This document shows, in pieces, positions 35,520 to 44,228 of a stretch of DNA of 64,000 nucleotides. Under the pieces are notes generated by a model that saw nothing but the letters and a program-made list of their open reading frames with translations, searched no databases and was not told the origin of the DNA. Position numbers and translations under genes: made by a program. The stretch comes from Sphingopyxis sp. MSC1_008 (GTDB lineage: Bacteria; Pseudomonadota; Alphaproteobacteria; Sphingomonadales; Sphingomonadaceae): the NCBI RefSeq assembly GCF_023197165.1, contig NZ_JALPRD010000015.1:34179-98178 (forward strand), written 5' to 3'. The stretch's first letter is position 1. The number at the start of each line of letters is the position of its first letter.

Positions 35520-36605
35520 ATGTCTGACAGCTACAGCAAGACCTACGCCGAGGCCCGGCAGAAATTTCTGTCGCTCGCATCGAAGCGCGATGCGAAGGTC
35601 GTGACGAGGGTGCATCCGAGCGAGCGCGGTGCCGAGGGCGAAGAGCTGGCAATCGACATCGCCATCTTCGGTGATCCCGACGCGGAGAAAGTCCTGTTTC
35701 TCGTCTCGGGCACGCACGGCCAGGAGGGCTATTATGGCTCCGCGCTGCAGATCGAGTTCCTGCGCGATCTGGAAATCCCCGAGGGAGTCTGCATCGTCGC
35801 GCTTCACGGCCTGAATCCGTGGGGCTTCTCGCACCTTTCGAGAACCGACAATGAGAATATTGACGTCAACCGGAACTTCACCGATTACGGCGTTCCGTCC
35901 GAACGCGATGAGATTTACCCGCCGCTGTTTCGCGCCCTCTGTCCCGACGACTGGACCGAAGATACGACCGACTGGACCGGAATCCGCGACGAATTGACGA
36001 GCAAATATGGCGCGAAGCGGCTGGTTTCGGCTGCCGGCGGTGGTCAGATCATCGAGCCCACCGGCATGAACTATATCGGCAAGGGCCCGTCCTGGTCGCG
36101 CTCGGTGGTCGAGGATGTGCTGCCCAAGCTCTTTGCCAGGGCGAAGAAGATCGCCTTCATCGAATGGCACACCGGCCTCGGCGATTATGGCGAGCTGAGC
36201 CATATCCCGATGATGGAACCTGGGTCCGCGGGATATGAGCGCATGTTCGAATGGCTCGGTGACGATGCGCGCTCGACCTGGACCAAGGGGATGGGCGATT
36301 TTGACGGCGTGACGCCCGATTATCGCGGCTGGTTTTCCGCTTGGCTGCCGACCGTCGCGCCGCAGGCCGAATGGACGGGCATGGTGATCGAGGCTGGCAC
36401 CTACGGTGTCGTCGAAGTCATGGACGGCATCCGCATCGATCGCTGGCTGAAGTTCGGCAAGGGACGTTCCTATCTTTCGCGCGAGGAAATGCGTGAAACG
36501 ATGATGGACAAGCTTTACCCGGCGGCGCCCGACTGGCGCGCGGCCGCACTCAAGAACGGCTTGGCGGCACAGCAAAGCTTCTTCGAAGGACTGCAGCAAT
36601 GGTAA
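35520..36605 (+). CDS. DUF2817 family M14-like metallohydrolase (copy 1)
   Basis: 361 aa. The M14-type zinc site is visible as HxxE in SGTHGQEGYYGS (His66, Glu69) and His217 in IEWHTGLG, with DVNRNF at about 115-120. DUF2817 proteins are related to carboxypeptidase and aspartoacylase/AstE (M14) enzymes; characterised members are few. No signal peptide, so it acts in the cytoplasm. GGAGAGAAGCG precedes the start. Its stop overlaps the next DUF2817 gene by 7 nt. A plausible role is deacylation or terminal peptide-bond cleavage of an imported N-acyl or peptidyl substrate (inference). Confidence 0.83.
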   Translation: MSDSYSKTYAEARQKFLSLASKRDAKVVTRVHPSERGAEGEELAIDIAIFGDPDAEKVLFLVSGTHGQEGYYGSALQIEFLRDLEIPEGVCIVALHGLNPWGFSHLSRTDNENIDVNRNFTDYGVPSERDEIYPPLFRALCPDDWTEDTTDWTGIRDELTSKYGAKRLVSAAGGGQIIEPTGMNYIGKGPSWSRSVVEDVLPKLFARAKKIAFIEWHTGLGDYGELSHIPMMEPGSAGYERMFEWLGDDARSTWTKGMGDFDGVTPDYRGWFSAWLPTVAPQAEWTGMVIEAGTYGVVEVMDGIRIDRWLKFGKGRSYLSREEMRETMMDKLYPAAPDWRAAALKNGLAAQQSFFEGLQQW

Positions 36606-37699
36606 CCGCGCCCAGCGAACAGGCTTTCAGCGAAACCTATGCTGCGGCGCGACAGAAATTCCTGGCGCTCGCCGCGGAGCGCAGTGCGATCGTGAATTCG
36701 GCCGTTCACCCGACCGAGCGCGGTGCCGGGGGCGAGGAGCTTGCCATCGATCTCGCGACCTTCGGCGATCCCGACGCGGAAAGGACGCTGTTACTCGTCT
36801 CGGGAACGCACGGGCAGGAGGCTTTTCTCGGTTCGGCGCTCCAGATCGCCTTTTTGCGCGACCTGGTGATTCCCGATGGCGTCAATGTCGTCGCGCTCCA
36901 CGCGCTCAACCCGTGGGGCTTCTCGCATCTCTCGCGCACCGACGAAGCAAATATCGACCTGAACCGCAATTTCAACGAAGGCGAGTCGAACCTGGTGGAC
37001 GACGAGCTTTATCCCGTCCTGTTTCGCGCGATGTGCCCGGACGACTGGACCGATGAGACAATCGACTGGAGCGCCGTTCGCGACAAGGTCGCTGCCGATC
37101 ATGGCTTCAAGCGGATGATCACGGTGCTTGCCGGGGGGCAAGCCATCGAGCCGACGGGCCTCAATTATGTCGGCACGGGGCCATCCTGGTCGCGAACGGC
37201 CATGGCCGAGCTTCTGCCGCGGATATTCGCCAAGGCGAAGAAGATCGCCTTCATCGAATGGCACACCGGTCTCGGAAAATTCGGCGAGCTCAGCCATTTG
37301 TGCAGCTTCGCCCCGGGCTCGCCGGCTTATGAACGGGTGTTCGAATGGATGGGCGAGGAAGCGCGCGCGTCATTCGCGGCAACCTTCGACGTGACGGGAG
37401 GCGAAGTCCCCACCTATGAAGGTCTCTTCTCCGCCTGGCTGCCGTCGACAGCACCGCAAGCCGAGTGGGCGGGCCTGCTGATCGAGGTCGGCACCTACGA
37501 CAATATCGCGGTGGGCGATGCGGTCCGGATGGACCGCTGGCTGAAGTTCGGACGGGGGCGCACGTCTACGCCGCGCGAGGAGATGCGCCGGGTCATGATG
37601 GACCGGCTGAATCCCGAAGATCCGGCATGGCGGGCGAAAGCACTGACAAATGGCTTGAATGCCCAGATGCAGGCGCTTCGAGGATTGCAGGCATGGTGA
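36599..37699 (+). CDS. DUF2817 family M14-like metallohydrolase (copy 2)
   Basis: 366 aa paralogue of the preceding protein, alignable end to end: SGTHGQEAFLGS keeps HxxE, DLNRNF matches DVNRNF, and IEWHTGLGKFGELSH keeps the third zinc ligand. The start ATG lies within the last codons of copy 1, so the two are translationally coupled and probably made in equal amounts. They may form a heteromer or handle two related substrates (inference). Both keep every visible zinc ligand, so neither looks inactive. Confidence 0.83.
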   Translation: MVTAPSEQAFSETYAAARQKFLALAAERSAIVNSAVHPTERGAGGEELAIDLATFGDPDAERTLLLVSGTHGQEAFLGSALQIAFLRDLVIPDGVNVVALHALNPWGFSHLSRTDEANIDLNRNFNEGESNLVDDELYPVLFRAMCPDDWTDETIDWSAVRDKVAADHGFKRMITVLAGGQAIEPTGLNYVGTGPSWSRTAMAELLPRIFAKAKKIAFIEWHTGLGKFGELSHLCSFAPGSPAYERVFEWMGEEARASFAATFDVTGGEVPTYEGLFSAWLPSTAPQAEWAGLLIEVGTYDNIAVGDAVRMDRWLKFGRGRTSTPREEMRRVMMDRLNPEDPAWRAKALTNGLNAQMQALRGLQAW

Positions 37700-37837
37700 G
37701 ACGCGTCGCGCGCCGAAGCGGATTAAAATTCCGGAGCGGCTTGCGCTGACCACGGCGGGCAAGCCAGACCGGAACGAGCCGCGGCGCATGGTCTCAACGG
37801 CGGAGCGCCGGCACAGGCATTTGAAGGACAGATAGCA

Positions 37838-38908
37838 GTGACAAGTCAGATCCGCCCCGACACCTCGCCTGCGCCCGTGCGCGACTATCTTGTCCGACTT
37901 ATGGAGGAGCGCGGCATTCCGGGGCTTCAGGTTGCGGTCGTCCGCGACGGCGCGATCGAACTGCTCGATACGCTCGGGGTTGCGAACGTCGAACATCGGG
38001 TTCCTGCCACGTCCGAATCCATATTTTCGGTCAATTCGATGGCCAAGGCCTTCACGGGTATCGCCGTGATGCAATTGATCGAAGACGGGCTGCTCAGCCT
38101 CTCCGCGCCGATTTCTACTTACCTCGAAGGCTTGCCCAAGCTTTGGCAGGCGATCACCGTGCGTCAGCTCGCAACGCTCAATGCGGGCGTCCCCGAAATC
38201 ATGGTCTATACGCGCGACAACAATGTCGCGCTGATCGGCGACGGAACCGAAGAAAGCGCGTGGCAGGCCGCCTACGCCGCACCAATGGAATATCCCACCG
38301 GCCAGGGCTACAGCTACAATCAGACCAGCTACGCGCTTCTCGGCAGGATCATCGCGCGGTTGAGCGGGAAGTCCTTCACCGACTTCGTTACCGAGCGCCA
38401 GTTCGCCGTCGCGGGCATGAAGCACACGCAATATGTCAACGACGATGATATTCTGCCGAACCGCGCCAACACCTACATGAGCATAAGCGTCGACGGTGCG
38501 CCGGCGGGCCGGGTTTTTAACAGCCATATCAACTGGCCGCCGGTCCTGCGAATGGCGGCGGGCCTTCAGAGCACGGCAATGGACCTTGCCAACTGGGTGC
38601 TGGCGCTTCAGCGCGGCGTGCTCCTCAAGCAGGCAGCGAGCGTCGACACGCTCTTTACCGCGCCGCCGCTTCACGACGGCAGGCCCGGTGTCTGGGGCAT
38701 CGGCTGGCATCTTGGTCAAAGCGTCTTCGGACGCGTCCCCGCCCCGGGCGGAGGCGCGAAGTCGCAGGTCGTGATTTATCCCGATGGGCTGGCGGTGGTC
38801 CTTTTGACCAATCTCCTTGGCGCATTTCCCGAACATCTGGCGCCTGTCAGCGCGGAATCGATCGACCTCGGCTTCATCGATCCGATCGCCAAACACTACG
38901 CTTCTTAA
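37838..38908 (+). CDS. Serine hydrolase, beta-lactamase/S12 peptidase family
   Basis: 356 aa from a GTG start with GAAGGACAG upstream. Class C beta-lactamase-like fold with the SxxK nucleophile motif in VNSMAKAFTG (about residues 66-69). The second motif reads YNQ in YSYNQTSYALLG instead of the usual YSN/YxN. A Gly-rich stretch (PGGGAKSQ) stands in for the KTG strand. No signal peptide, so a role against periplasmic antibiotics is unlikely. S12 relatives include D-aminopeptidases, esterases and the linear-microcystin hydrolase MlrB. Likely an intracellular peptidase, amidase or esterase of this catabolic set (inference). Confidence 0.85.
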   Translation: MTSQIRPDTSPAPVRDYLVRLMEERGIPGLQVAVVRDGAIELLDTLGVANVEHRVPATSESIFSVNSMAKAFTGIAVMQLIEDGLLSLSAPISTYLEGLPKLWQAITVRQLATLNAGVPEIMVYTRDNNVALIGDGTEESAWQAAYAAPMEYPTGQGYSYNQTSYALLGRIIARLSGKSFTDFVTERQFAVAGMKHTQYVNDDDILPNRANTYMSISVDGAPAGRVFNSHINWPPVLRMAAGLQSTAMDLANWVLALQRGVLLKQAASVDTLFTAPPLHDGRPGVWGIGWHLGQSVFGRVPAPGGGAKSQVVIYPDGLAVVLLTNLLGAFPEHLAPVSAESIDLGFIDPIAKHYAS

Positions 38909-38934
38909 TCAAATCCCGGAATCAGGAGAGTTAA

Positions 38935-39696
38935 ATGGACATCAAGGGTCTTGCCGCCATCGTCACGGGCGGCGCCTCGGGGCTGGGATTTGCTACGGCC
39001 AAGAAACTCGCGGCCGAAGGCGCGAATGTCACTCTGTTCGACCTCAACGAGCAGGTGGGACACAAGGCTGCCGGCGAAATCGGCGGCGTCTTCGTCAAGG
39101 TGGATGTTGCCGATGACGCGAGCGTGACTGCAGGCTTGGACGTTGGCGAGCGCGCGCACGGCGTCGCTCGCATTCTCGTCAATTGTGCGGGCGTGTCGCA
39201 GATCATGAAGACCGTCGGCAAGGAGTTCGTGCCGCATACGCTCGATGCGTATCGACGTACGATCGAGGTGAATCTGGTCGGCACCTTCAACATGATCGCC
39301 AAATTCGCGGCGCGTGCGGCGGCAACCGACGAGATCGAAGGCGAGCGCGGCGTGATCGTGAACACGGCGTCGGTCGCCGCGTTCGACGGCCAGGTCGGAC
39401 AAGCCGCTTACGCCGCATCCAAGGGTGGTGTCGTCGGGATGACGCTACCCATCGCGCGCGATCTCGCGCAACACAAGATACGCGTGGTGACGATCGCGCC
39501 CGGGATTTTCTTGACCCCAATGCTCGAAGGCCTGCCGCAGAACGTCCAGGATTCGCTTGGGGCGCAGGTTCCGCACCCCTCGCGTCTAGGCAAGCCGTCC
39601 GAATATGGGCTGATGGTCGAGAGCATCATCCGCAACCCGATGCTCAACGGCGAAGTGATCCGGCTCGATGGCGCAATCAGGATGGCGCCGCGATGA
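38935..39696 (+). CDS. SDR, 17-beta-HSD10 / 3-hydroxyacyl-CoA dehydrogenase type
   Basis: 253 aa. TGGASGLGFATA binds cofactor, LFDLNE carries the NAD-type Asp, and NCAGVSQ replaces the usual NNAG. NTASVAAFDGQ and YAASKGG carry the catalytic Ser, Tyr and Lys. The order and the long C-terminal PHPSRLGKPSEYG match type-10 17-beta-hydroxysteroid / short-branched 3-hydroxyacyl-CoA dehydrogenases, which oxidise 2-methyl-3-hydroxyacyl-CoA. A degraded copy of its last ~28 codons lies at 41102. Confidence 0.89.
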   Translation: MDIKGLAAIVTGGASGLGFATAKKLAAEGANVTLFDLNEQVGHKAAGEIGGVFVKVDVADDASVTAGLDVGERAHGVARILVNCAGVSQIMKTVGKEFVPHTLDAYRRTIEVNLVGTFNMIAKFAARAAATDEIEGERGVIVNTASVAAFDGQVGQAAYAASKGGVVGMTLPIARDLAQHKIRVVTIAPGIFLTPMLEGLPQNVQDSLGAQVPHPSRLGKPSEYGLMVESIIRNPMLNGEVIRLDGAIRMAPR

Positions 39697-39929
39697 GCCG
39701 CGGCTGAATTGCGGCCATTACAAACACCGCTCAAGTCGGGGGTGCGCAGCTTGCGGATGTTCGCTGGAGGATTTTTCATGTTCCGCGCCCGGTATATCGC
39801 GCTAGTCGACGACCGCAGTTCTGAGGCGGCAAATCTCCCGGATCAAAGCCAGATCGCTATGAGCAGCCCAATTGCTTACGCGTGTCCGCCTGCCGATGAG
39901 CGAGATTCTCTCCTCCAAGGCACTGGTCG

Positions 39930-41003
39930 GTGAGCGGTCCGCTCGCCGGCCTTCGCGTTGTCGAATTTGCCGGTATCGGACCCGGACCGCATTGCGCCAT
40001 GCTGCTTGCCGATTTGGGCGCCGAAGTCGTGCGGATCGACCGGCCGGGTGGAAATGGCTGGCCCAATCCGGTCGTCGATCGCGGCCGATCGGCCGTGACG
40101 ATCGACATCAGGTCGGACGAGGGCCGCGCCTTTTGCTATGATGCGGCAGATAAGGCGGACGTGCTGATCGAGGGGTTTCGGCCCGGTGTCATGGAACGTC
40201 TCGGTTTTGGCCCCGACATCCTGTGCGAGCGCAATCCGATGCTTGTCTATGGCCGGATGACAGGATGGGGCCAGTCCGGTCCGCTGGCGCAAGCGGCAGG
40301 CCATGACATCAACTATATTGCCATCACGGGCGCTCTCGCCGCAATGGGTACAGCCGGCGAGCCGGCCATGCCGCCGCTCAATCTAGTCGGTGACTTTGGT
40401 GGTGGATCGATGTTTCTCGCGTTCGGCATCATGGCCGCGCTGTGGGAACGCCAGTCGTCCGGGCGTGGACAGGTCATCGATGCGGCAATCGTTGACGGCG
40501 TGACTTCGCTGATGACAATGTTCTCGGGCCTACTGCCCGCAGAACGCATTTCGATGGATCGCGACCGGAACCTGCTCGCGGGTGCGGCGCCTTTCTATCG
40601 CTGTTATCGTTGCGCCGACGGTAGCGAGATCGCGGTGGGCGCGCTTGAGCCGCAATTCTACCGCGAACTCATCCAATTGAGCGGCGCGCCTTCCGATCTT
40701 CTAGATCAGCAGAATGAGGCAAGCGGCTGGGCAGGGCGGTCAGACCGATTGGCCGATCTTTTCGCCACCCGCACGGCCGCCGAGTGGTGCGCGATGCTAG
40801 AGGGAAGCGATGCATGCTTCGCGCCTGTCCTCGAACTTCCCGCCGCGCCCGGCCATCCCCATCTTGCCGCACGAGAAACATATATCGAAGCCGATGGCCT
40901 CATCCAGGCCGCGCCCGCCCCACGTTTCTCGCGTACTCCCGGCCGAATTCGCGCGGCGCAGCCCGACGGCCGAGAGACGGTAGCGCGGTGGCAAGCACCT
41001 TGA
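39930..41003 (+). CDS. CaiB/BaiF family protein, alpha-methylacyl-CoA racemase type
   Basis: 357 aa from a GTG start. LRVVEFAGIGPGPHCAMLLADLGAEV lies at the N-terminus. GHDINYIAITG contains the catalytic His (about 125) and NLVGDFGGG the catalytic Asp (about 155) of AMACR-like enzymes, which epimerise 2-methylacyl-CoA so that (2S)-specific beta-oxidation can continue. AMACR-type function is favoured over CoA transfer because of these motifs. Together with the HSD10-like SDR upstream it points to a methyl-branched acyl-CoA. Confidence 0.88.
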   Translation: MSGPLAGLRVVEFAGIGPGPHCAMLLADLGAEVVRIDRPGGNGWPNPVVDRGRSAVTIDIRSDEGRAFCYDAADKADVLIEGFRPGVMERLGFGPDILCERNPMLVYGRMTGWGQSGPLAQAAGHDINYIAITGALAAMGTAGEPAMPPLNLVGDFGGGSMFLAFGIMAALWERQSSGRGQVIDAAIVDGVTSLMTMFSGLLPAERISMDRDRNLLAGAAPFYRCYRCADGSEIAVGALEPQFYRELIQLSGAPSDLLDQQNEASGWAGRSDRLADLFATRTAAEWCAMLEGSDACFAPVLELPAAPGHPHLAARETYIEADGLIQAAPAPRFSRTPGRIRAAQPDGRETVARWQAP

Positions 41004-41101
41004 ATTGTCAAGGAGGTCCAACGCGGTCACGGCCGCGTGGCGCTTGATCGTCGGGAGCATTGAAGGGCTCGGCATGACACTATCGCTGGCGTCTCAGCAC
41101 G

Positions 41102-41187
41102 CTCTCCGAACAGGGGCTGATCGTCGAAAGCGTCATTCGTAATTCGATGGTCGACGGCGAAATGATCGGGCTCAATCGCCTTATGAT
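41102..41187 (+). pseudogene. C-terminal remnant of an SDR gene
   Basis: The frame from 41102 reads LSEQGLIVESVIRNSMVDGE, which matches PSEYGLMVESIIRNPMLNGE at the end of the SDR at 38935. Just before it, around 41064-41085, IEGLGMTLSL in another frame resembles its MLEGLPQNVQDSL. It is therefore a frameshifted leftover of a second SDR copy lying between the racemase and the esterase genes. Confidence 0.65.
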
Positions 41188-41213
41188 TGACGCTGCAACA
41201 GGAGAAGTTTCTG

Positions 41214-42362
41214 ATGAAGAATGGCAAAATGGTAAGGGCTTCGCTCGCCATGATGATAGCAACAGCGTTCGCAAGTCAGGCCGTTTCGCAGCAAACCCCG
41301 TCAGGTGAGCGCGCCGCTCCGCAACAGAAGCCGTCTGCGGTGGACGAGGCCGGTACACTGCGTTTGCCCGCCGGCGACGAAATTCCATATTCGGACCTGG
41401 CCAGCGCCGAGGCGCGCAAGAATTTTGTCGACGCGACGAGAGGATTTGAGGCCGTTCTGGCGAAGCCTTCGGACTGGAAGCCGAAAAAGGGCGAATCCGA
41501 AGCACAGGCGGAGCGTCGCTGGTACGATGAAATCCTCTATATTCCCTGGTTAGCGAGGGTCCGGCAGCAATATGCAGTGGACGTCGAAGCCAAGACGATC
41601 GCCGGCGTTCAGACCGACGTGATTGTCCCCCGGGCAGGTCTGTCGCCCGACAACCAAAACAGGGTGCTCATCAACCTGCATGGCGGCGGGATGATCGCCG
41701 GTGCCCGTTATGGCGGCCAGCTCGAATCCATTCCGATTGCCAGCATTGGCCGGATCAAGGTGGTCACGGTCGATTACCGAATGGCCCCGGAACATCATTA
41801 TCCGGCCGCCGAGGAAGATGTGATCGCGGTCTACCGCGAGTTGCTGAAGACCCATCGTCCCGAAAATATCGGCATCTACGGCTGTTCCGCCGGTGCATGG
41901 TTGACGGGGACGACGGTTGCGAAGTTGATTGCAGCGGGGGAGCCAAGGCCGGGCGCGATCGGGATGTTCGGTTTGGGTCCGTTCGGCAGTCCCCGCGTGG
42001 GCGACAGCAACTACATGTTTTCTGGCGGCAAGCCGGTTATCCCCGCCGAACAGGCTTTTGAGGGCAACTATGCTCCCGGACTGAACTGGAAGGACGGCGC
42101 CCTCTATCCCGTCGAGGTCCCCGCTGTCCAGCGCCGGTTTCCGCCTTCGCTGTTGATCAGCGGGACGCGGGACATTGGCCTTTCCCGAACCGTCTTCTCC
42201 CATTCTCTGTTAGTCGAGAGGGGTGTGGAGGCCGAATTACATGTCTTTGAGGGGGCTCCTCACTGCGCGTTCGCACAACCCTTTGTTGATCCCGCCGTTC
42301 CTGAAAGCCGGCAAGCGTGGAACATCATAGTGAAGTTCTTCGACAGGCATCTCGGCCGATAG
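41214..42362 (+). CDS. Secreted alpha/beta hydrolase (HSL/esterase family)
   Basis: 382 aa. An N-terminal signal peptide (hydrophobic SLAMMIATAFASQAVSQQ) sends it to the periplasm. The HSL-type oxyanion motif is INLHGGGMIAG, the nucleophile Ser is in YGCSAGAW (GxSxG) at about 228, followed by a C-terminal His in GAPHCAFAQP. Family members hydrolyse carboxylic esters, often with bulky acyl groups. AGGAG lies 9 nt before the start. As a periplasmic enzyme after the TonB receptor it could cut the imported compound before inner-membrane transport (inference). Confidence 0.88.
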   Translation: MKNGKMVRASLAMMIATAFASQAVSQQTPSGERAAPQQKPSAVDEAGTLRLPAGDEIPYSDLASAEARKNFVDATRGFEAVLAKPSDWKPKKGESEAQAERRWYDEILYIPWLARVRQQYAVDVEAKTIAGVQTDVIVPRAGLSPDNQNRVLINLHGGGMIAGARYGGQLESIPIASIGRIKVVTVDYRMAPEHHYPAAEEDVIAVYRELLKTHRPENIGIYGCSAGAWLTGTTVAKLIAAGEPRPGAIGMFGLGPFGSPRVGDSNYMFSGGKPVIPAEQAFEGNYAPGLNWKDGALYPVEVPAVQRRFPPSLLISGTRDIGLSRTVFSHSLLVERGVEAELHVFEGAPHCAFAQPFVDPAVPESRQAWNIIVKFFDRHLGR

Positions 42363-42514
42363 ATGCCCGCGAAACGCGAGCCAGCGCACGCCGTGTGTAC
42401 AAGGCTACCGTCGGTTTTATCTCCCGAGCGCATTCCCTCGGAGGCGTTCCCCCGAGCGGGGCACGGCCTCGAGATGGGCAATTGGCCGGAAAATCCGCGC
42501 CCACTAAGCAACCG

Positions 42515-43147
42515 TCAAAACGGCTTGCCGTGCTCGTCGATCAGTTCGATCCGATAGGAGCAGCCGTAGAGCGTCCTGCCAGGGTGGGTCGTGACGTTCG
42601 ACACATTGCGTCCGATGACGGTGCGGGCGCCAAAGCTATCCCCGGGCGCCGGGAGTTCGGCGCGGTCGACAAGGATTTTCTCGCCCAGGAATTTACGCGA
42701 TCTGGTGGCGGCTTCGATCTCTCGGGGCGTGGCCTTGCCCGAGGCGATCATCACCTCGATCAGCGGACTGGGATCGACGGCGTTGTCGATACCTTGTTCG
42801 CGGGCGAGCAGGGCCGGATCGGCGAGATCGAGAATTGCGAGAACCCCGCTGGACGTAAATGCGATCCGGCGCGTGCTGTAGTGGCCGGCGACGACGATGG
42901 GAGCGGGGAGCTCATATTCGTTCATCAGAAAATTCTTGTTTCTGATCCGGACCCAGCCACGCTCGTCGGCGATCTTCTCCTCTCCATTCAACGCCAGGGC
43001 GAAGCCGTTATAGACCGGCGCGTCGAGACGGCACTCGATCGCATCGACGATGTCGATCTGCTCGGGCCCTGGGGTTTCGGAGGGCGTCGCCGACGCGGCG
43101 ACCGGCATGGCAGCGCTGAGCGCCGCAAAGAGCAAGATCGGTTTCAT
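42515..43147 (-). CDS. Predicted periplasmic protein of unknown function
   Basis: 210 aa. The signal peptide is clear (MKPILLFAALSAAMPVAASA). The mature part is charged and has no domain I recognise; it holds a single pair of Cys residues (IECRLD near the N-terminus and LYGCSYR near the C-terminus), which could form a disulfide. It lies about 90 bp downstream of the DUF2285 gene on the same strand, so the two may be cotranscribed. Confidence 0.6.
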   Translation of the reverse strand: MKPILLFAALSAAMPVAASATPSETPGPEQIDIVDAIECRLDAPVYNGFALALNGEEKIADERGWVRIRNKNFLMNEYELPAPIVVAGHYSTRRIAFTSSGVLAILDLADPALLAREQGIDNAVDPSPLIEVMIASGKATPREIEAATRSRKFLGEKILVDRAELPAPGDSFGARTVIGRNVSNVTTHPGRTLYGCSYRIELIDEHGKPF

Positions 43148-43240
43148 CGCTTATCGTTTTAGCTGCATGCCTGACGCTTGTCGTGTTCCACGGCAAAGTG
43201 CCCGCCGGGCCCTCCGCCATTTTGATCGCTGGTTCGGATA

Positions 43241-44002
43241 TCAACGCGTAATCCGCCGCCTGAACCACGGACCTCCCAATGGATCGGCGAGGTTCCTCCT
43301 TGCAGTTCGGACCAGGCGCTGAACGCGCAGGCGAAGCGAATGATTCTCCGAGCGCCAGCCTGGCTGACGGGCCGCGGAGCGGTAGAAGACTTCCGCCATT
43401 TCCTGATGCGTGGCGCCGCTGAGCATCGCATCGGCCGTCCGAAGCTCGAGGATCCAGCGGGCCGCCCTATGTTCGCGCGGGAGCAGGCCGGCAGGTATTC
43501 TGCCCTCAGCGGTCAGTGCCGCCAGTTGACGAAGTGCGTGCACCTTGGGTTCGGCGCTCGCGAATCCCCGAAGGTGATGCTCGAGCAGGACCGGGCCGCC
43601 GAGCAGCGTGCCGTCATGCAGGTCGAGCCGGATGCTCCAGCGTCCATCGGTGATCAGCCAATGCTCATCGTCATATTGGTCTATCTCGACCGATACAAAA
43701 TCCGATATCCGGCGAACATCGAGAAGGTCGCCTGCTGACAACGCCTTTGCGAGGCACGGACGACTTGCCAGCACGGCGGGATCGACCGCGTCGGCCCAGA
43801 TGGGTTTCGCCTGCGGCAGGCCATGGTCGGGATCTTCAAATGCCAGCAGCCCGAAATCCATCGCCGGCCGCATCCGGTGCATCCACGCCTGCTGGTATGG
43901 TTCGTGGCGGCGGAGCCACTCCCATGCAAAGCCGCGACGATCGGCATGCAGAAGCCCGCTATAGCGAAGCGCCGAGCACCAATCATCCTGCAACTTCGAC
44001 AT
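43241..44002 (-). CDS. DUF6499-DUF2285 fusion protein, FseA-like transcriptional regulator
   Basis: 253 aa. The N-terminal ~90 residues match the DUF6499 pattern (DDW at residues 6-8, then FAWEWLRRHEPYQQAW and LAFEDPDHGLP). The C-terminal half matches DUF2285: HDGTLLGGPVLLEHHL, a LRQLAALTAEGRIPAGLLP helix region, LELRTADAMLSGATHQEMAEVFY, and a basic helix LRLRVQRLVRTARRN. In Mesorhizobium ICEMlSym the same two domains are joined only by programmed frameshifting to make FseA, the activator of excision, itself under LuxR/LuxI-type quorum sensing. Here they are one continuous frame, divergent to a luxR-luxI pair. Function by homology and context; no conjugation genes are in the window. Confidence 0.75.
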   Translation of the reverse strand: MSKLQDDWCSALRYSGLLHADRRGFAWEWLRRHEPYQQAWMHRMRPAMDFGLLAFEDPDHGLPQAKPIWADAVDPAVLASRPCLAKALSAGDLLDVRRISDFVSVEIDQYDDEHWLITDGRWSIRLDLHDGTLLGGPVLLEHHLRGFASAEPKVHALRQLAALTAEGRIPAGLLPREHRAARWILELRTADAMLSGATHQEMAEVFYRSAARQPGWRSENHSLRLRVQRLVRTARRNLADPLGGPWFRRRITR

Positions 44003-44032
44003 GTCCCGAGCGCACTCATTTTGACATGGATG

Positions 44033-44060
44033 AATATGTTAAGAATATTCTTGAAATATT
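44033..44060. promoter_or_regulatory. AT-rich dyad between the FseA-like gene and luxR
   Basis: A perfect 12-bp palindrome (AAGAATATTCTT, 44041-44052) extends to a 28-bp dyad with 12 of 14 positions paired. It lies about 40 bp before the DUF2285 start and 170 bp before luxR. It is conspicuously AT-rich against the surrounding DNA. Candidate operator for the FseA-like or LuxR protein, or a promoter element. Confidence 0.5.
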
Positions 44061-44228
44061 TCCATGACTTTCGGATATTGTCGGCGACCGATTTTGTCAG
44101 CTGCGATGGGGGCGGCGTTCTTTCGTCTGAGCGATTTGGCCTAGCGAGAGGCCGCGGTCGGTCAGCATATTGAAAGGGCGGACCGACGCGGGTGGCTTGA
44201 AACGCCCCGGGGGCGCGCGGCAGTCGAT

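Noticed and set aside
35520..38908. Microcystin-degradation (mlr) cluster
   Set aside because: The S12 hydrolase recalls MlrB, but there is no MlrA-type membrane protease or MlrC here, and the DUF2817 genes are a different family.
39709..39933. 74-aa plus-strand frame between SDR and racemase
   Set aside because: No ribosome-binding site or family pattern; it runs into the racemase start.
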